Part shown: positions 25,058 through 35,589 of the stretch, piece after piece
Layout: each line of letters begins with the position of its first letter
How positions within the stretch are numbered: position 1 is the stretch's first letter
From: Eupeodes corollae
Lineage: Eukaryota > Arthropoda > Insecta > Diptera > Syrphidae
DNA: 64,000 nt
Reading direction: 5' to 3'
Assembly (NCBI RefSeq): GCF_945859685.1
Contig: NC_079149.1
Span: forward strand, 36,855,136 to 36,919,135
Translations under genes and position numbers: made by a program
Notes under the pieces: generated by a model
Database searches by the model: none
What the model was told of the DNA's origin: nothing
What the model saw: only the letters and a program-made list of their open reading frames with translations

Positions 25058-26142
25058 TTAATATTTTGTTGCGAAACCTTTATTGGCAATAACGGCGCGT
25101 AACCTTTTAGGCATTGAGTCAATCAACGACACCAAAAAGCTCGCAGGTATTTGTTCCCATTCAGTCCTTATTTGTTCCATCAACTCGGTACAATTTGAAT
25201 GATTTCGCTTTCTTATCTCCCGATCTACATGATCCCATAAATTCTCTATGGGATTGAGGTCGGGAGATTGTGCTGGCCAGTTCAAAACATGAACCCTCTT
25301 CTCTTCTAAGAAGTTTCTTACCAAACGGCTGGTGTGTTTTGGGTCGTTGTCGTGTTGAAATAAGCTGTTTTCAGGCATATTCGTCCGCAAATGTGGAAGC
25401 ATATGGTCTTCCAAAATGCCCTTATACATTTGCGCATTCATCCGGCCCCTTACTTGACAAATCGGACCCACGCCTTGACGAGAAAATGAGCCTTTGAAAA
25501 AGCCCAACTACAAATTTGATTTCATAAATATTTAAAATTGCTTACCCCACACTATTACTGACCCTCCCCCATGTTTAATTGTCGGAACTTGATATCTAGG
25601 GCTGTACCTTTGTCCCGGGGGCCTTCGCACGTACCTAATGCCATCTGACGAGAACAAGTTGAACTTGCTCTCATCACTCCATAAAACTCTTGTCCATTGC
25701 TCACTTGTCCAATGCATATGGCGCTTTGCAAAATCTAGCCGTTTCTTCCTATTGATGGAACTGATGCATGGTTTTCTAGCTGGTCGTCTTGCATACAGTT
25801 TTGACTCCACTAATCGTCGCCTAACTGTGTGTACCCCTACGTTGACATCAAAATGTTTATTCATGTCCTGAGTAACTTCCACTGCAGTTTTAAAGGGATT
25901 GACTTTAACCTGCCTTATGATCTCACGATCTAATCTGGAAGTTGTTTTGCGTGGACGGCCACTTCCCATTTCCCACTTTGCGATTGATGTCCCCTTGTTC
26001 CCGATATCGGGATATAATACGCGATATTGTTGATGTTGCAACACAAAACTCCAAAGCGATATCCTGCATCAATCTTCCGTTGTTAGCAGCGTTAATTATT
26101 GCTTTTTTGCATCCAATCGATAGTTGCTTCTATTAATTGCAT
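25058..26142 (-). pseudogene. Tc1 (DD34E) transposase, two frameshifts and a likely intron
   Basis: This cut-and-paste transposase would be about 340 residues. The N-terminal helix-turn-helix segment (ANNGRLMQDIALEF, STISRIISRYREQGD) is followed by GRPRKTT, a second DNA-binding part, and a DDE core. The core has WSDESKFNL with the first Asp, FQHDNDPKHTSR with the second, and SPDLNPIENLW with the Glu; 34 residues separate the last two. Two single-base shifts are inferred, one in an A run near 26105 and one near 25970. At 25492-25545 a 54-base GT-AG segment interrupts the conserved VWG/FSRQGVGP block and must be removed to rejoin it. The start is placed at ATG 26142, just inside the inverted repeat. 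Few lesions suggest a fairly young copy. Confidence 0.85.
25492..25545 (-). other. Probable 54-base intron in the Tc1 transposase
   Basis: On the minus strand it begins GTAAGC and ends CTTTTTCAAAG. Joining TGG-G to GC-TCA across it gives W-G-S-F-S followed by RQGVGP, matching the usual VWG-C-FS motif of Tc1 transposases, while reading through meets a stop. Length and splice signals fit a short fly intron. A non-spliced insertion is the alternative. Confidence 0.6.
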
Positions 26143-26198
26143 ATTCTAATTAATTGAAACCAAAGAATACATTTTATGTACCTACCTTCCTAGTGATA

Positions 26199-26425
26199 TT
26201 TGCCATTTGCATTTTTTTTGCTCTCAGTAAAATTATGTTTTTCTAACTAAATGTAAATTTGCAAACACTAGAGAGAGACCAATTACATATTGCTATTATA
26301 AACAGAATGCCTACACAATGAGTACACATATCCAAAAGGGAACAACTTAATTTTACCGTTACGAAAGATAAAGCAATAATAATTGATTTTGGTGTGACTG
26401 TTTGCATTTTTTTTGCTCGCTACTG
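26199..26425. repeat. Right IR/DR terminal repeat of the Tc1 element
   Basis: Inner unit near 26204-26228 (TTTGCATTTTTTTTGCTCTC) and outer unit at 26399-26425 (TTTGCATTTTTTTTGCTCGC then TACTG). They mirror the left end. Confidence 0.8.
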
Positions 26426-27725
26426 TATGGAAGAACCGAACCAAAAGAAAGATTTCTTACCTTTTTACCAAACTGCGCAAAGCAAACGCTGTGCTCAAAT
26501 GTTCCGGTGACCATCAAATATACATCATGGACTGCCGCGGCCAATCATATGACAATGCTGCAAACATGAGTGGCAAATACAAGGGAAAGTGGGCCTTATT
26601 TTATAGAAAAATCATTTAACGGCGTTCGTAACTTTTTGTGGTCATTCTCTAAAATTAGTGGGAAAGGCAGCTGCTAACTCTAGTCTATCGGCTGTTCAAT
26701 TCTTTGATTTCGTGCAGAATCTATACACGTTTTTTTGAAAAACGGAAAGTTTTTAGTTTTGAAAAAGCTCAGCGACACTCGTTGGTCTTGTCGAGCTGAA
26801 GCTACGAAAGCCTTAGTCAACGGCTATTTGGAAATCAAAGAAGCTCTATCCAGCATATCTTCCAATAAAGAGCAAAAAGACATCGTGAGGAATGAAGCAA
26901 CGCACCGTCTACAGAAGAAGAGTGATCTCGAAACCGCTTTGTTTGCAACATTTTGGAACGATATCTTGGAGCGATTCAACGCTACAAACAAGATGTTGCA
27001 AAACCCGAAAATGATTCTTAAATCGGCAATGCGTGCAATAGAATCATTTAAATCTTTCGTGGAATCCAAACGAAATGATTTTGATACAAAACGAGGAAGC
27101 AGCCAAAAAAATAACCTATACCAATGAACATGAACGAGAAATCTGAGGTTGAATCCACTCGATTACGGGAAAGCACAAATCTGTCACCCAAGGAAAAATA
27201 CAAAGTCTTCATCCCAGTGATCGACCAGCTTTCCATTTCTTTTACTGAAAGATTGCATGCCTATAGAGCTGGATGGATTCCTATATCACATCTAGAAGAT
27301 TGATTCTGAAATTTGCACGCTGCAGCAGAGGTATTGTTGAAAGTGTATCCGGATGATTTAGAGCCTAGTCTTTGATTGACTCATACAAAAATAGGCTTCG
27401 AACCACGATGGGACAAAACCGTCTATCGAAGCTTTCTCTCCTGAGCATTGAAAGCGATTTACTCCGAGAACTAGATTTTAACGAAATCATCAACGATTTT
27501 TCAACGAAAAAAGCCCGAAAGCTTCCGTTCTTTAACCCTTAAATTTAATTTCAGATAATTCTTCTTTCCGTTTTTATTTGTATGTGTTTGGTCAATACAA
27601 AAGCAATATACTTGGTTTCACAATAAATTAAAAGTATACTTACTTTATTTTGAAAATAATTTTGGGCGAGGTGACCTCCGCTCCTTTACTACCCACAGGC
27701 CTCTGGACCTCTAAATGCTGCCCTG

Positions 27726-28059
27726 TGTGGAGCATTGGCATAGACTTTTCTCACACGTGGGTGCAAAAAAGAACAAAAGTTTTTTAAAAAGTTAAATCGT
27801 AAGATCTTATTGGAAAATGGTGGTCAGCTCTCTTCAATAAATATCAAAGAAACTTGTATTGCAAAACTGCGGCATTCAAAATTCTTATAGTGAACTTTAT
27901 TACTGTTGATGTTTCTTTAAAACGTGTAATGACGTATATTTTACTTGTTTAATGTCAAAAGATGACAGCTTCAAAAGTGAAAGATGCCAGATGCGAACTA
28001 TTCAAAATGGAAACACTTATTGGAAAATTATCAATAATAAATTACCTCAGGTCTAAGAA
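27726..28059. other. Non-coding spacer
   Basis: About 330 bases of A/T-rich sequence between the hAT right end and the next RTE fragment. Nothing is recognised. Confidence 0.5.
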
Positions 28060-28767
28060 AGCTCGAGTTAGCATTTACATTCTATTTCCATCATTAAACG
28101 CTTAATACAAATTTTTGACATCAAAAGTTTCGGTTAAGTTGTTTCCAAACTTTATAAGCGCAAACTCTTCATTGTCATTTTCCCCAAACAGGCGCATTTG
28201 GCAGAGATGCCAAAACTAGAAGCGGTTGTATACAGTTGGTCTCTACAGATGCTGGCATATGCGGCCATATGAAATCTATTAAGAGATGATGGGTTTTTCT
28301 AGGATCTCTTGTAATGTGAAGATTTGATCGACTTTGAAATTTTCTGGTCTTATCAGGTTGTTCGCGGTGGGCTTTAAACATATTACAGTAGTGAAGGTTT
28401 TGAAAAAGATGTTAAGGATACTAATTCCTCTTTAGTTGTCGTGTTGCAGCTAATCGGCTCTTCTTTTTTCAGAATAGGGCAATACCGAAGTTCCATTCTC
28501 CTGGGATGCTTTTTTAAGGCTATATTTTACAGATAAGTTTTTAAATGCTCCTAACTTAATTATCTCCATCTGCCTTGGGAAGCATGAAATTAAAGTCATA
28601 TGCTTAGAGGCCTTGTTAAACTTCAGCTTAGACATGGCAATCTTTACTTGGTCTAAATCGGAAAGACGGGATTGTTTGCTTTCGTCGTTTATATTGGATA
28701 GATCATCATTCCTGACAGACGAATTTGGTTCGTCAACGCCATTGTGCAGTTTGTAGAATTGGTCCTT
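28060..28767 (-). mobile_element. RTE-clade LINE fragment, polymerase part, minus strand
   Basis: The minus strand reads LHNGVDEPNSS near 28745-28710, then LDQVKIAMSKLKFNKASK (28660-28605), then broken polymerase text to about 28060. The same order is seen in the RTE copy at 19680-19840. The upstream part of this copy is found at 31125-31360 on the same strand, on the other side of the LINE at 28768-31120, so the two parts are one element split by insertion. Confidence 0.75.
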
Positions 28768-31124
28768 TCATACATCCCCAGCATTGACTTAGGTTCCACA
28801 ATGATGTTTTTAGTTTGCTTTAAGTCCGGGGGTTATGCTTTGGGAATTTCGTTTTACCTGCTTAGCAGCAGTGACGTTATACTTCGAACAATGGTAAATA
28901 TTTTTAGCCATCGCGTTAAAGGGTTTAAAGTAAGTCATATTAATGCTCAAAGTTTGATGCTGAAGATCGCCGAGTTTAGATATTTGTTTGAAAATTCTGG
29001 AATTGACGCGGTTTGTGTTTCGGAAACATGGTTCTCGAAAGATATAAGTGACGCTTCATATTCTCTCAAGGGTTATAATCTGTTTCGCTCAGATAGGATT
29101 GACCGAGGGGATGGAGTGGCGATTTATGTCACAGAGGGTGTAATTTGTAAAAAAAAAGTTTTCTTGCTATTGGATTGTCCATGCGAATACCTTTTTATGG
29201 ATATAATGAAGGAAGTCAATAACCTTCTACTAGGCACTATTTACAGGCCGAATAGAAATGTAGATTTAGAACCTATATATTTACCATCTTATGGACCAAA
29301 TAACAATAAGTTCCACAAATATTATTATATTCGGGGACTTTAATAGCAACTTATTAGTCGATGATGGCTTAAGTGAAAATATGAAAACTTTTGATATGCA
29401 TTCTGTTAATTTATCTGTACACACTATACTAAGACTTCAAGTACTTTATTGGACCTCTTTTTTGTAACTGAGAAAGATAAGGTTGTTTTTTATAATCCAG
29501 TTTTTTCCAAACACGACCTGATTTTTCTGACTTTTGACTTCTGTACTAAAAACTACTTCCGACAATAAAATCATAAAATATAGGGACTATAAAAACGTTA
29601 ACATGTCAGCACTTCAACAACATATTCGTTCAATTTTTTGGGATGATATTTATCGTCTGCCTTCGCGAGATGACCAAGTGGATTTTCTGAAAACTTAAGA
29701 ACGCTGTTTAACTGCCACGTGCCTTTGAAAACAAAAAAGTTTAAATGTGAATCGAAGCCCTGGCTTAGTGAAAGAATTAAACAATTAATGGACCAACGAG
29801 ATCGAACTTATAGAAGCTGGATAGTTTTCCGGGTGGAAGAAATCCAGAGAGCTTATAAGACCCTACGTAATAAAGTTGTCCTAGAAATTAGAAATGCCAA
29901 AGAACAATTTTTCTCTAGCCGACTAAACGTTAATGGTGATGGTTAAAAACTGTGGGAAAATATTCGAAAGCTTGGAATTGGTAAACAACGACAAAACAAT
30001 CTAAATAATATTGATAAAAACGAACTTAATCGTACATTTTTATCTACTCCAAACTATGTAATTTTAACTCAACTATCCACATTTCCTTTGATAGACCCTG
30101 CATTTAGCTTTTCAGGAGTGAGCAATCTAGATGTTGTGGAAAGTTTTCTGTCAATAAAATCCACTGCTGAAGGAATTGATGAACTAAATCCTGTATTTTG
30201 GAAATCAATTTTGCCAATTCTTTTATCCTATATTACCCATATTATCAACACAGTTCTTACAACAGGAATTTTTCTTCAGAAATGGAAGATGGGTAAAACA
30301 ATTCCTATTCCCTAAAACTCACTTTGTGAGGACTTTAGACCAATTTCCATTCTTCCATTTTTGTCTAAAGTTTGTGAACGCATTATGGAAAAATAACTGA
30401 ACGGCTATATAACCCGCAACAATTATTTGGTACCAATTCAGACAGGCTTTCGTGCTCAACACAGCTGCACAACTGCACTTCTTAAAGTCATTGAAGACAT
30501 AAGGACCGAATTGGATAAGGATAACATAACGTATTTAGTTCTTCTTGACTTCTCCAAAGCTTTTGACATGGTGAACCATACCGTGCTGATGAATAAGCTG
30601 CGTTGGGAGTTTAACGTATCTTCAGATGTAATAAAATTACTTTTTTCTTATCTTAGCAACAGAAAACAAACCGCTTATTTGAATAATAGTCTGTCTGAGT
30701 ACCTACCTTTACTTAAAGGTGTTCCCCAAGGTTCTATTTTATCACCCCTGCTATTCTCGCTATACCTATGTAAACGAAATCGCTTCCCTTATTCCCGACG
30801 CTTCAAAGCACTTTTATGCAGATGACATACAAATCTATAGAAGTTGTTCACTAGGCCTTATCAAAAACTGTGCTTTTGATATCAATCAGGATCTCGAGCG
30901 GATCTCAAATTGGGCAGCTAATAACCGGTTTGTCTCTTAACCCAAACAAATGCAAATGCCTTGTAATATCCAAAAAAGAACTTGATTTGTCATATTTTCC
31001 CTCAACTTACTTGTAACTTACTATTTAAAATGTTATCATATATTATTTATTCATAAACTTTCACTACCTTATAAGATTTATCTTAATGTCCAATAATTAC
31101 CAATAAACTAAACTAAACTAATAT
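28768..31124 (+). mobile_element. CR1/jockey-type LINE inserted in the RTE copy
   Basis: About 2.35 kb, plus strand, opposite to the RTE it splits. A 5' part without known domain leads into an endonuclease and a reverse transcriptase. The 3' end closes with repeated AACTAA units (31100-31121), a tail-like tract. Stretches after the polymerase are shortened. Both sides rejoin in RTE sequence, which fixes the boundaries to within about 10-20 bases. Confidence 0.8.
28927..30950 (+). pseudogene. LINE endonuclease-reverse transcriptase protein, frame-broken
   Basis: The endonuclease starts SHINAQSLMLKIAEF (28935 on), then GIDAVCVSETWFSKDIS with the metal-binding Glu, then RGDGVAIYV, then IFGDFNSNL near 29330, where the frame shifts. 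A linker with KPWLSERIKQLM (29755 on) precedes the polymerase: FRPISILPFLSKVCERIM (near 30340), LDFSKAFDMVNH, motif A (30545-30580), LKGVPQGSILSPLLFSLY, motif B (30715-30768), and, after a shift near 30770, HFYADDIQIYRS, motif C (30815 on). Stops also occur near 29343, 29697, 29946 and 30315. Catalytic residues are all legible, so this copy is younger than family A copies in the window, but it cannot make the full protein. Confidence 0.85.
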
Positions 31125-31360
31125 GACTTTCAAACTTTATTTATGCTTCTCAACGTGTCAACTTCTTCGACCGCATGCTTCTCGTGCTCAATTTTATCAG
31201 TTTGACAAGTCGGTGGTAGACAGTGGACCACTTTTTATCATAGACATCGTGAGCAGCTCTAGTCCTTATCTGCAGCGCTGCCTTGCGTGCCTTTTGTTTG
31301 GCTGGATTTGACTGCCTACATTCCAGGTTTTGAGGTTTGGAAAATTCGTACAGTGTAACT
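31125..31360 (-). mobile_element. RTE-clade LINE fragment (endonuclease-polymerase linker)
   Basis: The minus-strand frame reads QSNPAKQKARKAALQIRTRA, then AHDVYDKKWSTVYHRL. The linker of the RTE copy at about 19330-19450 is homologous (AAKQEAYKMALHKRTRAARE in the sense strand). This is the upstream half of the split RTE element whose polymerase half lies at 28060-28767. Confidence 0.7.
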
Positions 31361-33435
31361 AAGTTCCTTCTAGTTTCAATCAATGGCACCGTAAAAAAAC
31401 GGCTTTTCGATTTTGTCATAGTAATAATTTGGCTGTACAAGTTTTTAAATATAATAAATAAGAACAAATGTACACACGCCCAGGACACCATTTGTTCCAT
31501 ATAGAGCTAGACTTGAATTTTTCTAAATTCCTAATCTGATAAAATAGACTTAATAATCAATCCTTTGACGCCGCAATTAAGAAAAATTAAAAATCGAATT
31601 ACGAATCTCTTTTATAATATTTCGAAAACGATATAATGCGTTTTTGTAGAAACTTTTATTTCTGTTCCCGCATAAAGAAGGCAAAAACACAAAATCTGAG
31701 ATTAAAAGCAATTTAAATTAATATCCAAACGGAGATCAAGAAATAAGTTACAATAATTACTTTCATCATAATTAAAGTCCATCAGGAAACTAGAAAATCC
31801 CATTCCACGTGTCCACGCAAAACCCTGGTCATTATCACCATCAGAACACAGAAGAAAAGAACGTATACAAAAATTAGTTCTGTATAAAAGAAAAGGTATA
31901 AGAACTTTTCCTCCTTCCCATATACAAAACCCTATATTTTGTGGGATAACTAATACGAAAAAGGGACACAGAAAAACAAAATAAAACAAGAAAAGAAAAA
32001 ACCCAACTAACTTAAGAAAGACCAATCCTGGGATGTAAAAGGATCTACTCGGATGTGGTGCGGTCTTTCTCCTTATATAGTACCTAGTTTGAAACCTCAT
32101 TACAGCTGAATGACATTTCATAATCTGGCAATTAGGCCACTCCTGCTGTGTGAATTAATTATCCACTTGAAGAAAATGATCCTGCATGGATAGGAAAGGA
32201 TATACCTAGACCCCATCCATAAGGCATATAAACAAAACACTTAAAGATCAGAATAGAAAAGAGACTTTGTTTATAAATGTTTTTGAAAGGACATAATAAT
32301 ATTCAATGTGACAAAAACAAAACACAAGCTAAGACACACAAAACTTGACTTAATTAATAGGAACGACTGACAGACGATGACGACGACGACGACGCACGTA
32401 GAGTCAAAGGAATAACTTTTGAAGGCGTACAATCAGGATAATAAGAAGCTGAATGTCCCTGTCAAAATCATAGACCAAGATTAAATCTAACATCGTATAG
32501 TTGTAATCGTGGTGAGTCTCAAATTACTCTGACTGCCCAACAGATTTTCAACTTGCATATACATATGTGTGTGTGTGTATGAACCGGAACAAGGATTTTT
32601 CTATAATCCACAGGGAAAGTGAGAGAGCTCTAAAATCTTCTTCCTTACCACCCAAAATACACTTCTTCTTTCGTGTTATTTTTCGTTTCATCATATCGAA
32701 CATCCATATCCTTTTGACAACAGCAACAAAAACTCCAACACCAAGAAGAAAAAAAGGAATAAATTCGCGTGTATAAAATCCAAGTGTATTATAAGTGACA
32801 CTGTATTTGCGTCTGGCCTGCAGCCAACAAGGGTTGTCACAAATTGAAATGTAATTTCAAATTTGTTTTTATCAAAACACCCCCCACAATGTGAATAACC
32901 TATACACCCTTTAGCCGCAGGCTAAATGAAGTGTATATATTTGGCAAAAAATCACTTTCGAATGAAGGACGATATATAGGCAAAGCGAACGAGGGGAGGT
33001 GATGAGTGTGACGTTAGGTAAGGTTTTCGAGATGTAAATTTCCGACTTTTGTTTTAGAGGATATTTTTTTATTTTATTTTTTGGTTCATGATGTGTGGGA
33101 TGCAAATTATTTGAAAACCTATACCTTTGGCTTTCTGACGGCAGGAACGCAGCTGAAGACAGAAGAGGTGGTTTCGAATACATAATAATTGGAATAGTTT
33201 GTTTGTTTGTTTGCAGGGGTTTATCACTTTGAACTTTTATTTATTAAAAAATAATTTAATTGAGCATTGAGGGTTATGTGGGTTTTTTATTCAAAGGAAA
33301 CCAAGATATTCGAGGGTAGAACTCTACGTAGGCAGGTACGTATTTGAGTAAAATCTTATCTGTCTTTTGTATTGATTGTAATTTTTTAAAACAAAACTTG
33401 TAATTTTCAAAATAATTAAAACTTCTCAACCAGAA
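31361..33435. other. Non-coding host DNA
   Basis: A/T-rich unique sequence. A GAC-rich run (GACGATGACGACGACGACGACG) lies near 32375-32394 and a GT run near 32567-32578. Open frames are short and have no domains. Confidence 0.5.
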
Positions 33436-34535
33436 AAAATGAATAAAAGAGGCGGGGATGTGACCCACACTCATAAATTCCCATCGTGTCTGTCGATTTT
33501 TCTTGCTTAAAAGATTGTAGGTTTGTAAGTTTTGTAGGTTGGGTTGCAATAGTTGTCAGTAAAATTATTCTTAAAAGTTTTAAAATTACCAACAATATTT
33601 TCATATAAATAAATAGTTTATTTTTAGAAATCTAGTTTTTTAAATAGATTTTAAGTCAAAAACAAATTTTTACCGATTTTCTTAGCATTTCTTAAATTTT
33701 TATAAATTGGATATTTGAAATTAATTTGAGAGATATCAAAAACCGAACATCAATTTTTTCCTAATTTGCGGCACTTTTTTGTAGATTTTTATAAAAAAAA
33801 ACTACTGAAGCTGAAAATGGCTGTTACAATATGATATTTTCTGACAAATAAAAAAGTTTAAAGACAATATCTTCAACTTTTGTAAGCTATTTGAGTCGAA
33901 AGTAAATTTTTACCAAGTTTTAGTTAAGTTTTTTTAGTTTTTATTTTTTGTAGAAAAACTGTCACTTAAATTTTTCTCAAAATTTTACTGAATGTTAAAA
34001 ACAATAGTTTTTAAAAGATGAGAGTAGTTTAAAATCTAATATCTCAAAGTTTTGAAAAGATATTTGAGTCGAAAATCAATTTTTACCAAATTTTATTAAT
34101 TTGTTTGTTTAGGTTTTTATTTTTTGTAAAAAAGATGTCAATTTTATTTTTCTCAAAATTCGTCGGAATGTTGAAACAATATTTTTTGTTAGTTAAAATT
34201 AATTGGAAGCCGTAATCTCAATGGTTTGAAAGGATATTTGAGTCGAAATTCAATGTTTACCAACTTTAATTAATGTTTTTTGTGGTTTTTATTTTTTTCA
34301 AAATTTTACCAAATCTTAAAAAACGTTAATTTTCGTTGCACACAATTGGTTTGGTAGATGAAAGCATTTCTTATTCGTTAAATTTTTTATATGACACATT
34401 TTTTTTCTTTTTTTTTAATTTAAAAAAAAACGCTAAATGAATATATTTGTTTGGTATCGAAATGTCAAAATTTTCAATTTGGCAAATCGGACCCATTACA
34501 ATAACTTCCTATGGGAGGCCGATGTGTTTTAAAAA
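33436..34535 (+). repeat. A/T-rich dispersed repeat, copy 1, with internal tandem units
   Basis: The left part begins GAGGCGGGGATGTGACCCAC and contains CTGTCTGTCG and CTTGCTTAAAAG, shared with copy 2 at 45068. The middle carries repeats of about 173-177 bases, marked by TTGAGTCGAA at about 33891, 34064 and 34240. The right end near 34470-34530 reads TGTCAAAATTTTCAATTT and ATTACAATAACTTCCTATGG, shared with the copy at 59940-60262. No coding potential is seen. The class of element is unknown. Confidence 0.75.
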
Positions 34536-35589
34536 CGTCAAATCTTAATAAATGATTTTGCTGATTTCAAATGTTTTACTGAAGTTCTAACACACAACAT
34601 TTCTACACTAACTTTCAGTTATTTTCAAATTCTCAGTTTGTGACATTTGATAGAAATACTTCAGTATTTGAAAAGTATGCTTTCTTAAATTGTTCACTAC
34701 TTGTATTCAATCGCGCCATTTTTTTTATAGGAAAGTTGTCACTTTTGTAGCTGCCATTGATTTTGAAGTCTGGACTAAATCACTTTTTGGGTCGTCGTGG
34801 AGCACTTTTTCCGCAGGCAATAATTAAACTGGTAGATAATGTTGAGCTAGTAGGTCAAGAAACAAAACCTGGACTTTAAGTGCAACACGCAAAAACTCAA
34901 AGGAGACCCAAAATTTTTAAATTTGAAACTCAGAAAATCCAGAATGTTTGCTGATAAGCCGCTCCATACATGTCATTGTTTGGCGCGATTGTTAGGCTTA
35001 ATAAAGAATATTCGTGTAACTTTTTTGATTGTGCTAAACTAAAAAAACATTTCCCTTAACAGAGTCAAATTTAAGCTAAGTTTGGTTAAAAATAACAAAG
35101 TCTTGTGAACAAATAAACAAGAAACTGGTGACATTTAGATGTATTAATATAGACGATATTATTTTCAATGGAATTCCTTCTTCTTTGCAATGAAATCCAT
35201 TTGTTTGGAAAAAAAACCGATTTTGAACCTATAGTAAATTGTTTACACCTCTGTAAATAAAATATTATGTTGGTATATAATTTTAACCAATAATTCATAT
35301 TTTTGTCATATTAAAACACACACACTTTGTTTTATTTTAAGTAAAAATACTAGAACATAAACAAATTAATAACGTTTAAAGTAAGTACACATGGGCGAAC
35401 AAACATTTCTCCCAACTGGACGGTTTATAGATTCTGTGGACCTAGGTTAAACTACATACATTTTGACTACGAAGTTCAAGCTCTTATAATAACATCGATT
35501 GTTCCATTGAATAATTAAATGGAGAGATCACAACTGAAGAAGAAATATGTTTCCTAAATATATAAATTGTCATGTGCAATAATAATTCC
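34536..35589. other. Non-coding spacer
   Basis: Unique A/T-rich sequence between the dispersed repeat and the large tandem array. Nothing is recognised. Confidence 0.5.

Larger units (their letters stand above)
24771..26425 (-). mobile_element. Tc1-type transposon, complete ends, IR/DR structure
   Basis: The element is 1655 bp long and flanked by TA on both sides (24769-24770 and 26426-26427). The outer ends read CAGTACCGAGCAAAAAAAAT on the left and CAGTAGCGAGCAAAAAAAAT on the reverse-complemented right. A second copy of the core GCAAAAAAAATGCAAA lies about 200 bases inside each end (near 24975 and near 26205-26222). Two direct repeats within each long inverted repeat is the IR/DR arrangement of Tc1 relatives such as Minos, Paris and S elements, where transposase binds both. 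It encodes a DD34E transposase on the minus strand. It sits inside the hAT element, in the same reading frame as the broken transposase. Confidence 0.92.
24113..27541 (+). pseudogene. Broken hAT transposase (DUF4371/ZMYM1-like)
   Basis: Readable segments in order: a zinc-finger-side part with FFNYGENILLC (near 24180), EYWRKILRIIVNTIKF and LSFRGDNE (24400-24490), EYEPIIETHLKQHAHKGSIH (24541 on), YYSVSVDSTPDEAHINQLTIF near the RNase-H-like core (24700-24760), then, after the Tc1 insertion, DCRGQSYDNAANMSGKYKG (26530-26587), HSLKLVGKAAANSS, KLSDTRWSCRAEATKAL (26762-26815) and a C-terminal helical part to about 27130. The final region carries several stops. DUF4371 plus the SDTRWSCR-like block identifies the hAT/ZMYM1 group. 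Numerous frameshifts show it is dead. Confidence 0.75.
23898..27725 (+). mobile_element. hAT transposon (ZMYM1-like), interrupted by a Tc1 element
   Basis: The left end, CAAGGCTGAATTGAGG at 23898, and the reverse-complemented right end, CAGGGCAGCATTTAGAGG at 27725, look like a pair of degenerate hAT terminal inverted repeats. GC-rich GGGGCCC-type text lies just inside, as is common in this hAT group. No clear 8-bp target duplication could be seen. Without the nested Tc1 element (24771-26425) its length is about 2.2 kb. A second relic of the same broad group lies at 9373-10650. Confidence 0.75.

Noticed and set aside
26735..27127. Domesticated host gene from a hAT transposase
   Set aside because: The 130-residue frame is open, but the surrounding parts of the same protein are full of stops and shifts and the element still has terminal repeats.
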